DNA of 64,000 nucleotides from NCBI GenBank assembly GCA_964640725.1, contig CAZXIJ010000021.1, forward strand, positions 13,581 through 77,580, written 5' to 3'. The DNA is from CALHVX01 sp964640725. GTDB lineage: Bacteria > Pseudomonadota > Gammaproteobacteria > Pseudomonadales > Azotimanducaceae. Of this stretch, positions 9,701-17,189 are shown one piece after another; position 1 is the first letter of the stretch; each line of letters starts with the position of its first letter. Position numbers and translations under genes: made by a program. The notes under the pieces are model-generated. The model had not been told where the DNA came from. It ran no database searches and worked only from the letters and a program-made list of their open reading frames with translations.

Positions 9701-10434
9701 GTGCGCGAGTCGTTGTGGTGACCGGACACCTGGGCGGCCTCGGCTCATCGCTGGTGGAGTGTTTCGAGAGCGCCGGCTATCGGGTTGTGGGCATAGACCG
9801 CATGGCGCGATCCAGCAATGCCAGCGAGCAGATTGTCTTCGATGTTTCTACCATTGTCGCTGCCGAAGAGCGTGCCCGGCTGAAGGAGATGCTTGATCAA
9901 GCCATCGGCAGCGATGAAGTCTTTGCGCTGGTCAACAACGCTGCGACCCAGCACATTGGCGATATGCGAACGCTGTCTCCGGATCTGTATATGGAGTCAT
10001 TTGTCACCAATGCGCTGGCGCCCATGTTGCTCGCCAGAATCCTGCATGACCGGTTGCAGGAAACGCACGGTGCGGTGATCAATATTGGAAGTGTGCATAC
10101 CTCGCTGACAAAGCGTGGCTTTTCTCCGTACTCGATATCGAAGTCCGCGATGGCTGGTGTGACCCGGGCGATGGCTGTGGAATTCGGACGTACGCTACGC
10201 ATACTTGAAATGCGGCCAGCCGCGATCTCGACACCGATGCTGGAGGCTGGGTTCGAGGGCAAGCAGGAAAGCCGCAACCTGCTGGATAGCGTGCATCCTT
10301 CCGGCGCCATAGGCGCTTCCGATGACGTGGCTGCGATTGTGCGCTCAATGGTAGAAATCGAGATTGCCTACATCAACGGCTGCGTTTTGAATGTTGACGG
10401 CGGTGTGTCGCACCGGCTGCATGATCCGGAGTAG
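9697..10434 (+). CDS. Short-chain dehydrogenase/reductase (SDR)
   Basis: A classical SDR of 245 residues. It has a glycine-rich cofactor loop VVVTGHLGGLGSS, NNAAT after the fourth strand, catalytic serine in INIGSVHTS, and the YSISK catalytic Tyr/Lys pair. The C terminus has INGCVLNVDGG as in many bacterial SDRs. GTG 9697 overlaps the stop of the preceding dehydrogenase. The gene order (cytidylyltransferase, hydroxyacid dehydrogenase, SDR) suggests a small sugar-modifying pathway feeding the nearby glycosyltransferases. The substrate is unknown. Confidence 0.88.
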   Translation: MSARVVVVTGHLGGLGSSLVECFESAGYRVVGIDRMARSSNASEQIVFDVSTIVAAEERARLKEMLDQAIGSDEVFALVNNAATQHIGDMRTLSPDLYMESFVTNALAPMLLARILHDRLQETHGAVINIGSVHTSLTKRGFSPYSISKSAMAGVTRAMAVEFGRTLRILEMRPAAISTPMLEAGFEGKQESRNLLDSVHPSGAIGASDDVAAIVRSMVEIEIAYINGCVLNVDGGVSHRLHDPE

Positions 10435-10497
10435 TCATGGGTTCGAAGCGACAAGAGCGCCGCGGTGCTCGCTGCCATTGCACAGGCGTAACTCGCC

Positions 10498-11382
10498 TTG
10501 CTTAGAAACCTCGCAGACGAACTCCGCCTGAAGCTCACCATCAGCAAGCTTCCGCTGAGAAGTCCCATCTTCTTGCCGACCTCTGCTTTTCCCAAAAAGG
10601 ATGCCCTCGCGGGGCTGAAGCGAGTGAAGGCAATCTACGATCACCGCCTGCACACCACCTATGCCGAGCGGCTTAGGTCGATCCGGTCCCGGCACGCCGG
10701 GTCCGACCGCTGCTTTGTGGTTGGCAACGGTCCCAGCCTGAACAAGATGAACCTCGAGAACCTCAAAGGCGAGGTGACCTTTTGCGTGAACAGCTTTTTC
10801 CTGAAGTCCGCGCAGCTATCGTGGATGCCAACCTTCTATGTGGTCGAGGACCACCTGGTGGCAGAGGATCGGCGCGAGGAGCTTGCATCTCTTCAGGGGA
10901 CGACCAAACTCTTTCCCGCCAATCTTGCCTATTGTCTTCCGGAGGCGGACGACACCATTTTCTTTAATCATCGTCCGCGCAAGAGTTTTCCGGATGGATT
11001 TGACTTTTCTCTTCAGGCGGACCAGATCACATACACTGGATGTACGGTGACGTTCACCTGCCTCCAGCTTGCCGCGTATTTTGGATTCAAGGCCATTTAT
11101 CTGATCGGTGTTGATGCTGACTACGCGATGCCGAAGGATGCACAAGTGAGTACGGATTACGGGGTAAGCGTGATCGATATGGATTCCGATGACCCGAATC
11201 ATTTTGATAGCGACTATTTCGGCAAAGGCTATCGATGGCACGATCCGCAGGTCGAAAAAATGCTGGGCGCCTACAGCGAAGCCAGAGACGTGTCGCAGGA
11301 ATGCGACTTTGATATCTACAACGCGGGTATCGGGGGAAAGTTGGAAGTATTCGAGCGGGTCGACTTCGAAGCGCTTTTCTAG
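10498..11382 (+). CDS. MptE-like/DUF115 or GT42-like protein, copy 1
   Basis: The protein of about 294 residues has CFVVGNGPSLNKM (GNGPSLN at 76-82), a second Rossmann-like segment TGCTVTFTCLQLAAYFGFKAIYLIGVD, then a DDPNHFDSDYFGKGYRW motif near 230 and a GGKLEVF end. The GNGPSL start and the segment ending in GID/GVD resemble both GT42 sialyltransferases (Cst-I/II) and the MptE-like/DUF115 family that includes Maf flagellin glycosylation factors. A sugar transferase role with a CMP-activated sugar from the upstream cluster is plausible. An in-frame stop at 10489 leaves TTG 10498 as the earliest start. Two relatives lie at 21212 and 28826. Confidence 0.7.
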   Translation: MLRNLADELRLKLTISKLPLRSPIFLPTSAFPKKDALAGLKRVKAIYDHRLHTTYAERLRSIRSRHAGSDRCFVVGNGPSLNKMNLENLKGEVTFCVNSFFLKSAQLSWMPTFYVVEDHLVAEDRREELASLQGTTKLFPANLAYCLPEADDTIFFNHRPRKSFPDGFDFSLQADQITYTGCTVTFTCLQLAAYFGFKAIYLIGVDADYAMPKDAQVSTDYGVSVIDMDSDDPNHFDSDYFGKGYRWHDPQVEKMLGAYSEARDVSQECDFDIYNAGIGGKLEVFERVDFEALF

Positions 11383-11394
11383 CGCGACGTTTGC

Positions 11395-13386
11395 ATGGAC
11401 GAGGGCACACATCCCAGGCTGCTGATTGTCGACATGACTGTCGCAGGAAACGGCACAGCGACCGGCGAGCTGAAAGAAACGCTGCTGGAAGATTGGCCGA
11501 AAGAACGAATGATGTTCGTCTTCGGGGACGGCCCGGGACGCCTTGCTGCAAGAGTTGGCAGCGAGCCGTCAGCGCCCGTGCGAAAGATCGACTCGATCAA
11601 CAATCTTCTGGCTCGCTTCGCGCCAGATTGCATTTTGTATCGGCCCCTTCCTGATCACCAGCGCCTTCACCAATTTGCGATGTCGCTCATCCAGTCCAAG
11701 CCTGTCCCGCTGGTGACCTGGGTCATGGACGATTGGCCGGAAAGGCTCGCTCGCGAGGATTCGGAAAAGTCCGTCGAAATGAAAGCGGATCTCGAATGGC
11801 TGTTTGCGAGGTCTCATTCGAGGCTGTGCATCAGCAAAAACATGCAGCGCGCGTACGAGGGTCGCTACCAGCAGACCTTTGTGCCTATCGCGAACGGCGT
11901 TCGCCCCCAGGACTGGGCGTCGGTGCCGCGTGAGATTGGCGACTCTTTTGTGGTCAGGTATGCGGGCTCGCTTGCTGACAATATGACCCTGCACAGCGTG
12001 TTGCGTGTGGCTGCGGCGATCGAACAGCTGTCGTCCTCAGGGCGCGCTATCCGATTTCAGATCAACACCCGAAGCGTTTGGTCGCAGCGCCATGGCCATC
12101 TGTTTGGTGAGTTCCGGTCGTGCGAGATATCGACTGAGAACTTCAGCACAGTCGACTACCGAAAGTTTCTGCAAACAGCGGACCTCCTGGTTATCGCCTA
12201 CAACTTCGATCAGCGTTCCGTCGGCTATGTCCGACACTCTTTGGCGAACAAGCTGCCGGAATGTCTTGCATCCGGCGCGGCGCTTCTGGCACACGGGCCA
12301 GCGGAAGTCGCTACAATCGAGTACCTTGCCGAAAACATGCCCGAAGTCGTTGTCTGTGTGCCGCAGATCGATGCGCTCGTAGAGTGGGTTGGCGAAATTT
12401 TCGAATCCGAGAAGGCTCGTCAGATGCATATAGATAAAGCGCGCGGCCTTGCGTTTGCGAAGTTCAATCTGGCAGATCAGAAGGGCAGATTGACGCGTTG
12501 CCTGATTGAAGCCTCGGAGCAACCCTACGATAAAGAGGTCCGCCGGGCGTCCAGAGCCCAGCATGTTCAGGTTGAAGAAAGTGCGGTTGCGATGCGGTTA
12601 TTGCAGGATGTGCCAGCCGATGGCGCGGTGATGTTCGATGTTGGCGCGCACTACGGATCGTCGCTGCTGCCGTTTGCGGAGTTGGGTTGGCAGGTGATTG
12701 CGTTCGAGCCTGATGTCCGGAACCGGGAGGTGCTGCAGGCGAAGGTCGGGGGGTTCGATAACGTGCGGATAGACCCGCTGGCGATTGGTGCCGTTGCGGA
12801 GCATGGCCGGGTTTTCTATACCAGTGATGTGAGCAGCGGCATCAAAAGTCTGCTCCCGTTTCATGAGTCGCATACGGAGAGCCATGAGGTTGATGTCACC
12901 ACGATCGAAAAGGCGATGGCGTTCCACAAGGTTGCGCATATCGACTTTCTGAAGATCGATGTAGAAGGTTTCGATCTCAATGTGCTCCAGGGCGTACCCT
13001 GGGACCGTGTCCACCCTCGGGTTGTGCTGTGCGAGTTTGAAGATCAGAAAACACTGAGACTGGGTCATAACTGGAATGCTGTGGCCGAGTATCTGACTGC
13101 CAGGAACTATCAGGTTTGGGTCAGCGAATGGCATCCGATCGAGGAGTACGGCAAGACTCACGACTGGTGTTCCATGCGACAGTATCCGTGCGAGTTAAAC
13201 AGCCAGGACGCATGGGGTAACCTGATTGCCCTGGACAAGCCCATTGACCATGGGCAGATGGCGGATGCGCTTGACTCTGTGCTGGCAGAGAGGGCGAGAA
13301 AGCTCGAAAACCGACCTTCGCCCCTGCGTCGACGCTTGTCCTCGCTCTACAGGAACCTTCGTTCACGGCTAGGCCTTACCGCGTAA
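11395..13386 (+). CDS. Glycosyltransferase-like protein fused to an FkbM methyltransferase
   Basis: The 663-residue protein has two parts. Residues 1 to about 385 resemble a GT-B glycosyltransferase. They show WVMDDWPERLA, LCISKNMQRAYE, VVRYAGSLADNMTL and a C-terminal NKLPECLASGAALLAHGP segment where the donor phosphate normally binds. From about residue 397 a SAM-dependent FkbM domain follows, with VMFDVGAHYGSS (about 413-423), VIAFEPD, and HIDFLKIDVEGFDLNVLQGV. Such a fusion could add a sugar and O-methylate the same terminal residue, a known way to cap chains. ATG 11395 lies 12 bp after the preceding stop. The substrate is unknown. Confidence 0.82.
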   Translation: MDEGTHPRLLIVDMTVAGNGTATGELKETLLEDWPKERMMFVFGDGPGRLAARVGSEPSAPVRKIDSINNLLARFAPDCILYRPLPDHQRLHQFAMSLIQSKPVPLVTWVMDDWPERLAREDSEKSVEMKADLEWLFARSHSRLCISKNMQRAYEGRYQQTFVPIANGVRPQDWASVPREIGDSFVVRYAGSLADNMTLHSVLRVAAAIEQLSSSGRAIRFQINTRSVWSQRHGHLFGEFRSCEISTENFSTVDYRKFLQTADLLVIAYNFDQRSVGYVRHSLANKLPECLASGAALLAHGPAEVATIEYLAENMPEVVVCVPQIDALVEWVGEIFESEKARQMHIDKARGLAFAKFNLADQKGRLTRCLIEASEQPYDKEVRRASRAQHVQVEESAVAMRLLQDVPADGAVMFDVGAHYGSSLLPFAELGWQVIAFEPDVRNREVLQAKVGGFDNVRIDPLAIGAVAEHGRVFYTSDVSSGIKSLLPFHESHTESHEVDVTTIEKAMAFHKVAHIDFLKIDVEGFDLNVLQGVPWDRVHPRVVLCEFEDQKTLRLGHNWNAVAEYLTARNYQVWVSEWHPIEEYGKTHDWCSMRQYPCELNSQDAWGNLIALDKPIDHGQMADALDSVLAERARKLENRPSPLRRRLSSLYRNLRSRLGLTA

Positions 13387-13391
13387 ATCAT

Positions 13392-14498
13392 ATGAGCAAG
13401 CACAAAGCACCATCCGCATTCGCGACGGCCTATCGGTTTTCCCTGCTGGGAAGCCTTGCCTCGTTGCTGTGCGTCATGTTCCTGGCGTTGTCCTACCTGG
13501 GATTCATTCCCGGCCGGGGAGACGGTCTGGTCGGGATTGCCTTGTCGGCCGCTGCGCTGGTTTCAATCATGCTGGCGGTTAACGCAATTTGGATTAACCG
13601 GCTAGGTTGGCAGACAACGACGTTTCTGGAGCAGTCAGGCGTTGGTCTGGAGCACGCAAAAGCATCCATTGAATCCCTGGCCGTTAAAGCGCAGGCGCTG
13701 GAGCAGGCCCTCGAAGAAAAAGGCGGGCAGCTGAGCGCCAGATTGAACTCTGCTGACGAGTCTATAGACGCGTTGTATGAATCGATGGCAGTCGGGCGGT
13801 TGGCCGATGTCGAGCATATCGCAATCTCCGCCGCCCTCATGGCCGCATCGCCGGCGGTGCAGTCGCAATCTGTGCACCTGCCGGCCTCGCAGCATGGGCA
13901 CGCGTTGCTGATCCGGGAGCTCTTTGTCGACAGTGCCAACAACGAAATACTCCCGCCTGAAGCGAACGTTCATTTGCTCGAGATCGGCACAACCAGAGAG
14001 CGCTGGTGGCCCCAGATGTCAACGCATCGGCTCGCTTCCGTATGCCGAGCGCTTCACCTGAAAATGCTGACCGTCGATGTCGATCCGGTCGGAGTCGATG
14101 CCGTTCAAGATATCGAGGCGCACTATCCGGATGTCGTAACAGCTGCAACGGAGCGCGGCGAGGTGCTTCTGGAAAACTGGGAAGGCGCGCTGCCGCCCTA
14201 CATCTATCTTGACGGCTATGACTTCGATCACCCGGGACATTCGCAGGAACGACAAGAGCGTTACCTGGAGCTGCAAGGCAAAAAGATCTCAGACGAGTCC
14301 TGCTGGGAAATGCATCGGCGTTGCGCGGTCGCCTTTATCGAAAAGTGCAGTCGCGGGGGCAAGGTTGTTTTTGACGATGCGTTCTATGACGGCAAGCATT
14401 GGTCTGGCAAGGGGAAGACGGCGATCCCGCTCATGCTGGACAACGGTTTTGAAATCGTCTCCGCGACGCAGGCAACGGTGCTGCTGCAGAAAACCTAG
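13392..14498 (+). CDS. Membrane-anchored coiled-coil protein with a methyltransferase-like C-terminal domain
   Basis: I do not recognise a named family. The 368-residue protein starts with two hydrophobic segments (about residues 15-35 and 42-62). A helical stretch rich in Ala, Glu and Leu follows (about 75-135), likely a coiled coil. The C-terminal half begins with HLLEIGTTRERWWP, continues with LKMLTVDVDPVG and PPYIYLDGYDFDHPGH, and ends with GGKVVFDDAFYDG. This order resembles a Rossmann methyltransferase, but the SAM-binding glycine loop is degenerate. It begins five bases after the fusion gene and ends the first plus-strand operon. A scaffold or chain-length role at the membrane is possible but unproven. 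Confidence 0.6.
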   Translation: MSKHKAPSAFATAYRFSLLGSLASLLCVMFLALSYLGFIPGRGDGLVGIALSAAALVSIMLAVNAIWINRLGWQTTTFLEQSGVGLEHAKASIESLAVKAQALEQALEEKGGQLSARLNSADESIDALYESMAVGRLADVEHIAISAALMAASPAVQSQSVHLPASQHGHALLIRELFVDSANNEILPPEANVHLLEIGTTRERWWPQMSTHRLASVCRALHLKMLTVDVDPVGVDAVQDIEAHYPDVVTAATERGEVLLENWEGALPPYIYLDGYDFDHPGHSQERQERYLELQGKKISDESCWEMHRRCAVAFIEKCSRGGKVVFDDAFYDGKHWSGKGKTAIPLMLDNGFEIVSATQATVLLQKT

Positions 14499-14524
14499 CC
14501 GCAGAGGGTTGCAGGATCTGGCCG

Positions 14525-14935
14525 CTACCCGTCATCAACCTCCAGCAGCTCCCAAAGCAGCTGGTCCCGGCCCATGACGAAGGCGATCCTGCGGCCCTGG
14601 AATGCAACTGCAGGCTTGGGGTCGCTGACGACGAACTGTCCGTTCGCCTGGCACTGCGCGAGTTGGTGTTCCAGGTCGTCGGTCGTCAGGCATACATGAT
14701 GCCAGATTCCGGCGCGCTTCTTGAGCTCTTTGGCCATGCGCGAATCCGGGTTCGTCGGTTGAACCAGTTCGATCCTTCCGCCCTGAAGCCCTACGAAGGC
14801 GACCCGAGCTTCCTGAAGCGGATCGAGAAAAATTTCGCCGTACCCGCCCCTTAGCAAATGCGAAAAGTGCTCGTCGTAGTGTTGCTCAATATCTCTGACC
14901 AAGACGCCGTAGTGATCAATGCCGATGATGCTCAT
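14525..14935 (-). CDS. VOC (glyoxalase/bleomycin-resistance) family protein
   Basis: The 136-residue single-domain protein begins with IIGIDHYGVLVRDIE, a metal-ligand histidine position of the VOC fold. It continues with GGRIELVQPT, then GIWHHVCLTTDDLE in the second beta-alpha module, and ends with LWELLE, supplying a terminal Glu ligand. The pattern is closest to methylmalonyl-CoA epimerase-like VOC proteins. Its ATG directly follows the stop of the upstream methyltransferase (TGAATG on the minus strand). As the last gene of the FkbH-ACP-SGNH-MBOAT operon it may act on a carrier-bound or CoA-bound acyl group, for example as an epimerase. That role is inferred from position. Confidence 0.78.
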   Translation of the reverse strand: MSIIGIDHYGVLVRDIEQHYDEHFSHLLRGGYGEIFLDPLQEARVAFVGLQGGRIELVQPTNPDSRMAKELKKRAGIWHHVCLTTDDLEHQLAQCQANGQFVVSDPKPAVAFQGRRIAFVMGRDQLLWELLEVDDG

Positions 14936-15850
14936 TCAGGTCCTGCGGGTTGCCAGAATCGAGACGGAGATTGTTGCCTGCATTCGTTTGGCGCGCTCAA
15001 GGGTAAAGCCTGTTACTGGATGTTCGACGACATCGGATATCTCGAACCCTGCCTGTTCCACTTGCGTGACGATTGCCTGGGCTTCTTGGTACAGGTAGAT
15101 GTGGTCAATGGCGGGACAGTTCAGCGGGATGTTCACGAATATCTTGGCGCCAGGGGGCATGCCCTGGCCGATCGCTTGCAAAATTGCGCCCGGATCCTCG
15201 GTGTGCTCCAGCACTTCGCTGATCGTCACGGCGTCAACGGTAACTCCGCTTTCGGCGAAATGGTTCGCATCCTGCAGGGCAAGGCTGAAGCTGTCCGGCG
15301 CATGTCCCAGGGCGAGCAGATTTGCGTGGGTCTCGTCCAGGGAGGATTGGCTCAGGTCCCAGCCGTGGCAGCTGCTCAGCTTTTGGCTTTGCAACGCCTG
15401 ATGCATAAAGAGGCCGTGTCCGGGGCCAATCTCCAGGTGCGCGGTGCCTTCGTTCAGGGTCGACAGAAACGCCTGGTAGTGGCGGCTGACGCCGACGTGG
15501 TTACTCCATAGCGCCTGCGACAACAGCAATCCGCGCATATAGGTGCGCATGTAGTCAGGATTGTGATAAACGAAGTCTGCCACTTCCTTGTACGTTGAGT
15601 GACGATACCTCTTGTTTCTTCGGAAAAAGAACTCTTCGTCGTTGATGTTGCCGCACATCGCCTTGTAGTCAGCAGCGTAGCTGTGTGAATCGGGGGCAAT
15701 GATTGTCCAGACCGCTTGAGCTGCCAGCTGCGCGGCGGCCAGGCCGTCATCGTCCAGGGAGAGCACCCCGCGATCGATGAATTTGCGGTGCTCCGGCCAT
15801 GCTTCGATCACACAGCCGATCAGTCGCTTCAGGTCGTCTTCTACATTCAT
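14936..15850 (-). CDS. Class I SAM-dependent methyltransferase
   Basis: The 304-residue protein has an N-terminal helical extension of about 130 residues, then the methyltransferase core. It contains SAM loop AHLEIGPGHGLFMHQAL, a following acidic residue in GWDLSQSSLDE, VDAVTISEVLEHTEDP for motif II, and an AKIFVNIPLNCPAIDHIYLY segment. It lies one base after the MBOAT gene and abuts the VOC gene. It may methylate the acyl group made by FkbH/ACP or a hydroxyl of the glycan. The long N-terminal extension resembles those of methyltransferases in natural-product and O-antigen clusters, but I cannot assign a substrate. Confidence 0.85.
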   Translation of the reverse strand: MNVEDDLKRLIGCVIEAWPEHRKFIDRGVLSLDDDGLAAAQLAAQAVWTIIAPDSHSYAADYKAMCGNINDEEFFFRRNKRYRHSTYKEVADFVYHNPDYMRTYMRGLLLSQALWSNHVGVSRHYQAFLSTLNEGTAHLEIGPGHGLFMHQALQSQKLSSCHGWDLSQSSLDETHANLLALGHAPDSFSLALQDANHFAESGVTVDAVTISEVLEHTEDPGAILQAIGQGMPPGAKIFVNIPLNCPAIDHIYLYQEAQAIVTQVEQAGFEISDVVEHPVTGFTLERAKRMQATISVSILATRRT

Positions 15851-15851
15851 T

Positions 15852-17069
15852 TCAAAAGTACAGGACCGAGAAGATTCGTTCTATCCGTTCCGGTGAGTTT
15901 GCGAACACCAGAAAGGAAAGCGAAACATAGGTAAAGGTAAGCACCCTTGCGGATGCGGTGATAAGGCCGTTGCTCATGTAGCGCTTGTAGCCTGCTGGGC
16001 CGAGCCGGCGCTTTAGGAGCACGCCGTAGCCATGAGTCACTGAGACTGCGAAGGCGTGAATCAAGCCGAAGTAGAGGAACTGTTCCTGCCGGCCATGCCA
16101 GATGCCGATAAGAATGAAAATTACGAACAGCGAGAAGGCCACAACGTAGTTGAGGTATCGCGCTCCCACCAGCCGGACCAGGCTTTTGCTCATCGGCGTG
16201 AACACGATGTCTCGCATGTACCGGTTGAGCGTGATGTGCCATCGGTTCCAGAAATCCTGGACGTTTCTCGACTTAAAGGGATTGTCGAAATTCTCGTCGA
16301 CACGGATGCCCAAGAGTCCTGCCAGACCGATGGCAACGTCGCAGAAGCCGGAAAAGTTGAAGTACAGAAACAGGTAGTAGCCCACACAGGCAACGACCAG
16401 CTCGTACCAGTGGTGAGTGCTGCCGTCCATCAGCAAAGAGTCGAAGGTGAACTGGCTGAATACGTTGGCCAGAAACACGAACTTCACAGCGCCGACGGAT
16501 AACCGCACCAGCGAATCCAGCCAGGGTTGTTGGGGTTCTTTAGGGCCGCCGTAGCTGTCAAGAAAGGCTGAGAGCCTGCTGATGGGACCCACGAACAGCG
16601 TCGGCAGGAAGAATGCGTAAGACAGGTACTGAAAGGCGTTCGGCCGGTCTGCGACGCCGTTGCGAATCTCGACAGACGCATAGGATAGGCGGAACGCCAT
16701 ATAGGAAAGGCCGACCATGCCCAGAAACACCGGGCCGACCCCGCCGGCGCTGCTCAGCCCAAGCGCCTTGTAGGTCTGGTCTGGCAGATATTTGAGGGAA
16801 AGCAACACGAGAACCGGAAAGACAATCGCGATCCACCCGGATCCGACACGTAACAGCCTTCTGGTCGTTAGCGTGTACTGCAGCAAAACGAGGAGTACGT
16901 AGCTGCCCAGCAACCAGTAGCTCTGGCCCCAGGAGAAGAGATAGCCTACCGCCGATATGTTCAGGATCGCGAACAGCATATCGCGCGGAAGCGCGCGGGG
17001 AAGCAGGAGCACGCTCTTGGCAAGCAGCAAGTAGCCCAGCGCAATCAGAGGTGAGTCAAACAGCTCCAA
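15852..17069 (-). CDS. MBOAT family membrane-bound O-acyltransferase (DltB/AlgI-like)
   Basis: The polytopic protein of 405 residues carries the MBOAT signature: NPFKSRNVQDFWNRWHITLNR with a conserved His near residue 277, and the catalytic histidine in FILIGIWHGRQ near 323. AlgI, PatA and DltB move acyl groups from a cytoplasmic donor across the inner membrane to a periplasmic acceptor. A dedicated acyl carrier protein in the same operon points to a DltB-like carrier-dependent enzyme. The start is TTG 17069, three bases after the in-frame stop of the small peptide gene at 17073. The next ATG (in LPRDM, about residue 31) would delete the first membrane helix. Confidence 0.92.
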   Translation of the reverse strand: MELFDSPLIALGYLLLAKSVLLLPRALPRDMLFAILNISAVGYLFSWGQSYWLLGSYVLLVLLQYTLTTRRLLRVGSGWIAIVFPVLVLLSLKYLPDQTYKALGLSSAGGVGPVFLGMVGLSYMAFRLSYASVEIRNGVADRPNAFQYLSYAFFLPTLFVGPISRLSAFLDSYGGPKEPQQPWLDSLVRLSVGAVKFVFLANVFSQFTFDSLLMDGSTHHWYELVVACVGYYLFLYFNFSGFCDVAIGLAGLLGIRVDENFDNPFKSRNVQDFWNRWHITLNRYMRDIVFTPMSKSLVRLVGARYLNYVVAFSLFVIFILIGIWHGRQEQFLYFGLIHAFAVSVTHGYGVLLKRRLGPAGYKRYMSNGLITASARVLTFTYVSLSFLVFANSPERIERIFSVLYF

Positions 17070-17072
17070 GCT

Positions 17073-17189
17073 CTAGAAGCCTTGGTAGACGAGGTTTGAT
17101 TGCAGGGATGTTTCCGGAACAGCCAGGGCCAACGCGGTGAGCGCGAGGCACAAGGCTGCCAGGAGCAGCTTTCGAGCGCTATCTTTCAC
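17073..17189 (-). CDS. Small single-helix membrane peptide, DltX-like (38 aa)
   Basis: A short gene easily missed by gene finders. GTG 17189 overlaps the last 11 bases of the SGNH gene and TAG 17073 lies three bases before the MBOAT start, so it is coupled to both. The peptide has a basic N terminus (KDSARK), one hydrophobic helix of about 17 residues (from about L8 to V24) and a 14-residue tail ending SNLVYQGF. The charge pattern predicts N-in, C-out topology. In Gram-positive dlt operons DltX is a similar one-helix peptide beside DltB (MBOAT) and DltD (SGNH). As I remember it, its C terminus has a Y-x-x-F motif and the Tyr has been proposed as the acyl relay. Function here is inferred from size, topology, C terminus and position. 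Confidence 0.68.
   Translation of the reverse strand: MKDSARKLLLAALCLALTALALAVPETSLQSNLVYQGF

Noticed and set aside
10437..10505. 22-codon ATG frame before DUF115-like copy 1
   Set aside because: No recognisable peptide features, and it ends within the next gene in another frame. It might be a leader peptide but nothing supports that.
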